In this document: positions 61,329 through 64,000 of the stretch, piece after piece
Numbering within the stretch: position 1 is the stretch's first letter
How the letters are laid out: each line of letters starts with the position of its first letter
NCBI GenBank assembly: GCA_965216025.1
Contig: CBDCEX010000018.1
Coordinates: 992,001-1,056,000 of the forward strand
From: JADFQT01 sp965216025
Lineage (GTDB): Bacteria > Chloroflexota > Dehalococcoidia > Lucifugimonadales > UBA3495
Direction of reading: 5' to 3'
Length of the DNA stretch: 64,000 nt
The notes under the pieces: model-generated
The model's database searches: none
The model's input: the letters and a program-made list of their open reading frames with translations, nothing else
Told to the model about the DNA's origin: nothing
Translations under genes and position numbers: made by a program

Positions 61329-62684
61329 ATGACGCAAGTTTTAGATAAATATTCACGATACCTGGCCCAATATGAGGAGTTGGAGGCCAGTTGGGAGGCC
61401 AACCGCCTGCCCTGGCTGGCCCAGCTTAGAGGCCATGCTTGGTCGCGCTTCGCCGCTTTGGGTATGCCCACTGCCCGGCGGGGCAACGAAAAATGGAAGT
61501 ATACCAACGTCGGCCCGATAGCCAACGGCTCTTTCGGACACCCGGTGGGCCTGGATCCGAATGACGATATCGCTCCGGACCAGATAGCCCAAGTGGCTCC
61601 CTGTCATGAGGAATGGGTAAACCTGGTATTCCTGGACGGGCGATTTTCCAGTTCCCTATCGAATAGCCCCCTTTCCAATGGTGTTTATGCCGGGAGTCTG
61701 GGTGGTATTCCGGCCGAGTATGCAGACGTGCTGCGGCAGCATTTGGGACAGCACGCCCTGGTTGAGGAGGACGGCTTCACCGCGCTGAACACCGCTTTCC
61801 TGCACGATGGTCTGCTGGTCCATGTTCCCGAGGGAGCCCCGGCTCCCCCTCTCATCAACTTGGTATTCGCCACCACCGACCGGCGCCAGCCCCGGGTGAC
61901 CTATCCCCGAGTGCTGGTTGTTGCCGGTCCCGGAACCCAACTGACCCTGTCGGAAAGCTACCTCAGCCTTACCGAGGAGCCCGGCTTTACCAACGCCGTA
62001 ACCGAAATTGTGCTGGAGGAGAACTCCCAGGTCCGGCACTGCCGGCTGCTGCTGGAGAATCAGCAGGCCTTCCATGTGGGCACCAGCCGGGTCTACCAGG
62101 CGCAGAACAGCAACTATACCTCGACCAGCTTCGCCAAAGGCGCCGCCCTGGGGCGCAGCGACCTCCACTGTCTGTTGGACGGTCCAGGAGCCTTCTCCAA
62201 TTTAAGCGGGCTTTATTTGACCACCGGAACTCAACACATGGATAACTTCATTAACATCGAGCATGCCAAGCCCCATGGCACCAGCCGTTTGCTGTACAAA
62301 GGCATTCTGGACGGGCACTCGCGGGCGGTTTTTGGCGGTACGGTACTGGTGCGTAAAGACGCCCAACATACTGACGCTCACCAAACCGACAAGAACTTGC
62401 TGCTGTCGGAAGACGCCGAAATCGATAGTAAACCCAGCTTGTTTATCTATGCTGACGACGTTAAATGCGGCCACGGCGCCACCGCCGGTCACATAAATGC
62501 CGAAACCCTTTTCTACATGCGAAGCCGGGGTCTGGACCTGGAAACGGCCAGCCGTATCTTGATTCAGGCCTTCGCCGGGGAGATCATAGAAAAGGTGGAG
62601 CCGAAGCCCTTGCGAGATTATGTGGAAAAGTTGTATGCGGGGGCCGTTTTGGCGCCAGGACTTGGCTCGAGAGGTGCTCCATGA
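61329..62684 (+). CDS. sufD: SufD, Fe-S cluster assembly protein
   Basis: A 451-residue SufD. It has a divergent N-terminus with RRGNEKWKYTNVGPI (the usual SufD WRYT-like segment), the central beta-helix core, LYKGILDGHSRAVFGGTVLVRKDAQHTDAHQTDKNLLLSEDAEIDSKPSLFIYADDVKCGHGATAGHINAETLFYMRSRGLD, and the C-terminal ILIQAFAGEIIEKV. The conserved Cys-Gly-His in VKCGHGAT is present. Its stop overlaps the sufS start (ATGA). Confidence 0.95.
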   Translation: MTQVLDKYSRYLAQYEELEASWEANRLPWLAQLRGHAWSRFAALGMPTARRGNEKWKYTNVGPIANGSFGHPVGLDPNDDIAPDQIAQVAPCHEEWVNLVFLDGRFSSSLSNSPLSNGVYAGSLGGIPAEYADVLRQHLGQHALVEEDGFTALNTAFLHDGLLVHVPEGAPAPPLINLVFATTDRRQPRVTYPRVLVVAGPGTQLTLSESYLSLTEEPGFTNAVTEIVLEENSQVRHCRLLLENQQAFHVGTSRVYQAQNSNYTSTSFAKGAALGRSDLHCLLDGPGAFSNLSGLYLTTGTQHMDNFINIEHAKPHGTSRLLYKGILDGHSRAVFGGTVLVRKDAQHTDAHQTDKNLLLSEDAEIDSKPSLFIYADDVKCGHGATAGHINAETLFYMRSRGLDLETASRILIQAFAGEIIEKVEPKPLRDYVEKLYAGAVLAPGLGSRGAP

Positions 62685-63916
62685 CCTCCACCACCTCCGC
62701 TTTCGACGTAGCCAGAATCCGGGAGGACTTCCCGCTGCTGAAGCAGATGGTCAACGGCAAGCCGCTGGTCTACCTGGACAACGCCGCCACCAGCCAGAAA
62801 CCCCAGTCGGTCATCGATACCTTGGTCCGTTACTACACCACGGAAAACGCCAACGTTCATCGGGGGGTGCATACCCTCAGCCAGCTGGCGACCGATGACT
62901 ACGAGCAAGCCCGGACTCAGGCTAGAAAATTCATCAACGCCAAAGAGGACGGGGAGATAATCTTTGTCCGTGGCACCACCGAGGCAATCAACCTGGTGGC
63001 CCAAACCTTCGGCCGCCAGAAGATATCCCAGGGAGATGAAATAATCATCTCCACCATGGAGCATCACTCCAACATCGTGCCCTGGCAGATTCTGTGCCAG
63101 GAGAAGGGCGCGAATCTGCGGGTGATACCGATCAACGACGCCGGTGAGCTGCTGCTGGACGAATACGAAAAACTGATTAACCCGAGAACCAAGCTGGTAT
63201 CCATAGTGCATCAATCCAACGCACTGGGCACGATCAACCCGGTGGAAGAAATAGTCCAGATCGCCCATGGGCAGGGGGTGCCGGTCTTGCTAGACGGCGC
63301 CCAGGCCATCGCCCACGTCAGCGTGGACGTACAGCAGCTGGGGTGCGACTTCTACGCCTTCTCGGGGCACAAGCTGTACGGCCCCACCGGAATCGGTGTG
63401 CTTTACGGCAAGGCCGAGCTTCTGGAGGAGATGCCGCCCTACCAAGCAGGCGGGGAAATGATCCGTTCCGTGACCTTCGAAAAGACTCTCTACAACGTAC
63501 TGCCCAACAAATTCGAGGCGGGAACCCCCAACATTGCGGGAGCCATCGGCCTGGGCGCCGCCATATCCTATGTCAACAACATTGGAATGGACCAGATATT
63601 TGCCTACGAAAGCGAGCTGTTGCAGTACGGCACGGAGCGCCTCTCGGCCATCGGCGGGTTGACCCTGATGGGCACCGCCGCCAAAAAGGGCAGCGTCCTC
63701 TCCTTTGTGATGGATGGGGTCCACCCCCACGACATCGGGACCATCCTGGACGCGGAAGGAATCGCCATCCGCACGGGTCACCATTGCGCCCAGCCGCTGA
63801 TGGACCGATTCGGAGTGCCGGCCACGGCTCGTGCGTCCCTAGCATTCTACAACACCAAGCAGGAAATCGATGTTCTGGTCAAGGGCATCGACCGGGTTAT
63901 CGAGGTCTTTAGCTGA
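62681..63916 (+). CDS. sufS: SufS, group II cysteine desulfurase
   Basis: A 411-residue PLP enzyme. It has VYLDNAATSQKPQSVIDTL, HRGVHTLSQLATDDYEQAR, MEHHSNIVPWQ, the PLP Lys in FSGHKLYGPTGIGVLYG, the active-site Cys in IRTGHHCAQPLM, and a VPATARASLAFYNTKQEIDVLVKGI tail. It removes sulfur from cysteine as persulfide for cluster assembly. The ATG overlaps the sufD stop by four bases and the domain begins at once. Confidence 0.96.
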   Translation: MTSTTSAFDVARIREDFPLLKQMVNGKPLVYLDNAATSQKPQSVIDTLVRYYTTENANVHRGVHTLSQLATDDYEQARTQARKFINAKEDGEIIFVRGTTEAINLVAQTFGRQKISQGDEIIISTMEHHSNIVPWQILCQEKGANLRVIPINDAGELLLDEYEKLINPRTKLVSIVHQSNALGTINPVEEIVQIAHGQGVPVLLDGAQAIAHVSVDVQQLGCDFYAFSGHKLYGPTGIGVLYGKAELLEEMPPYQAGGEMIRSVTFEKTLYNVLPNKFEAGTPNIAGAIGLGAAISYVNNIGMDQIFAYESELLQYGTERLSAIGGLTLMGTAAKKGSVLSFVMDGVHPHDIGTILDAEGIAIRTGHHCAQPLMDRFGVPATARASLAFYNTKQEIDVLVKGIDRVIEVFS

Positions 63917-64000
63917 TGTCCGACCTCAATGAGCTATACCAGGAGATACTGCTGGAGCACAACAGCAAGCCCAGAAATTTTCGCAAACTTGACCACGCTA
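63916..64000 (+). CDS. sufU: SufU-like sulfurtransferase/scaffold, 5' end only
   Basis: The first 28 codons, LNELYQEILLEHNSKPRNFRKL, match the N-terminus of SufU/IscU-like proteins. The ATG shares its A with the TGA stop of sufS (TGATG), so it is translationally coupled. SufU is the sulfur acceptor for SufS in operons of this gene order. The gene runs out of the window. Confidence 0.88.
   Translation, partial: MSDLNELYQEILLEHNSKPRNFRKLDHA

Noticed and set aside
62465..62680. Upstream extension of sufS by 72 codons
   Set aside because: The extension overlaps sufD out of frame; the ATG at 62681 forms the usual ATGA junction and starts the conserved domain.

Overview
The window is a GC-rich chromosomal segment from a bacterium that I place, by inference from gene content only, in the Chloroflexota, probably near the Dehalococcoidia/SAR202 lineage. 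The reasons are several luciferase-like flavin monooxygenases, Rieske oxygenases, short-chain dehydrogenases, an amidase, a lone molybdenum hydroxylase and a TRAP transporter, together with a full hopanoid locus and a SUF locus. No rRNA, tRNA or CRISPR array was recognised.

Layout. (1) 1-7.5 kb: alpha/beta hydrolases, a luciferase-like monooxygenase, an amidase with a possible small partner protein, an SDR, and a Rieske protein with a long uncharacterised C-terminal region. (2) 7.6-16.8 kb: an intact IS66-family element with an 8-bp target duplication, an amidohydrolase, a DinB-like protein, an SMP-30 hydrolase, a xanthine-dehydrogenase-type subunit, a frameshifted HpcH/HpaI aldolase and an intact ISAzo13-family element. 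(3) 17-22.5 kb: a minus-strand catabolic-looking run of three luciferase-like monooxygenases (one frameshifted), an NHL-repeat protein and a hydrolase, bordered by MITE-like repeats. (4) 22.6-34 kb: IS607-family element copy 1, a TRAP transporter, a ring-hydroxylating oxygenase, and an MFS transporter gene split by an IS1182-family element. (5) 34.5-38.2 kb: an SDR, an acyl-CoA dehydrogenase, moaD/moaE, and a dockerin-domain fragment fused to an ISAzo13 remnant. (6) 38.5-49.2 kb: a contiguous hopanoid operon (polyprenyl synthase, hpnH, hpnG, hpnA, shc, hpnC, hpnD, hpnE, epimerase). (7) 49.4-52.7 kb: an AT-richer Panacea-domain (toxin-antitoxin-like) module whose second gene is cut precisely by IS607-family copy 2. 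(8) 52.7-58.4 kb: ppdK, an aldo/keto reductase, a DUF1802 protein and a TatD nuclease, all on the minus strand. (9) 58.7-64 kb: the suf operon sufB-C-D-S-U behind a promoter with a perfect palindrome at the predicted start site.

How the genes work together. The hopanoid locus encodes the route from isoprenyl diphosphates through squalene and hopene to adenosyl- and ribosylhopane. The suf genes supply Fe-S clusters to the Rieske proteins and the radical-SAM enzyme HpnH. MoaD/MoaE make the pterin cofactor that the molybdenum hydroxylase at 12.2 kb would need. The many single-step oxidoreductases and hydrolases, plus the TRAP importer, suggest scavenging of dissolved organic acids or recalcitrant organics.

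Mobile DNA is heavy: four IS families, remnants of two of them, and a MITE-like repeat with two strong hairpins. The most notable structure is the Panacea/toxin locus with its IS607 insertion. The toxin frame can be rebuilt exactly to 96 codons, the element carries a conserved structured right end expected to be an omega-RNA, and its resolvase gene is a mosaic containing 64 bp of the resident IS66 element. Several frameshifts (14.8-24 kb, 33.9 kb) could be real decay or assembly error.
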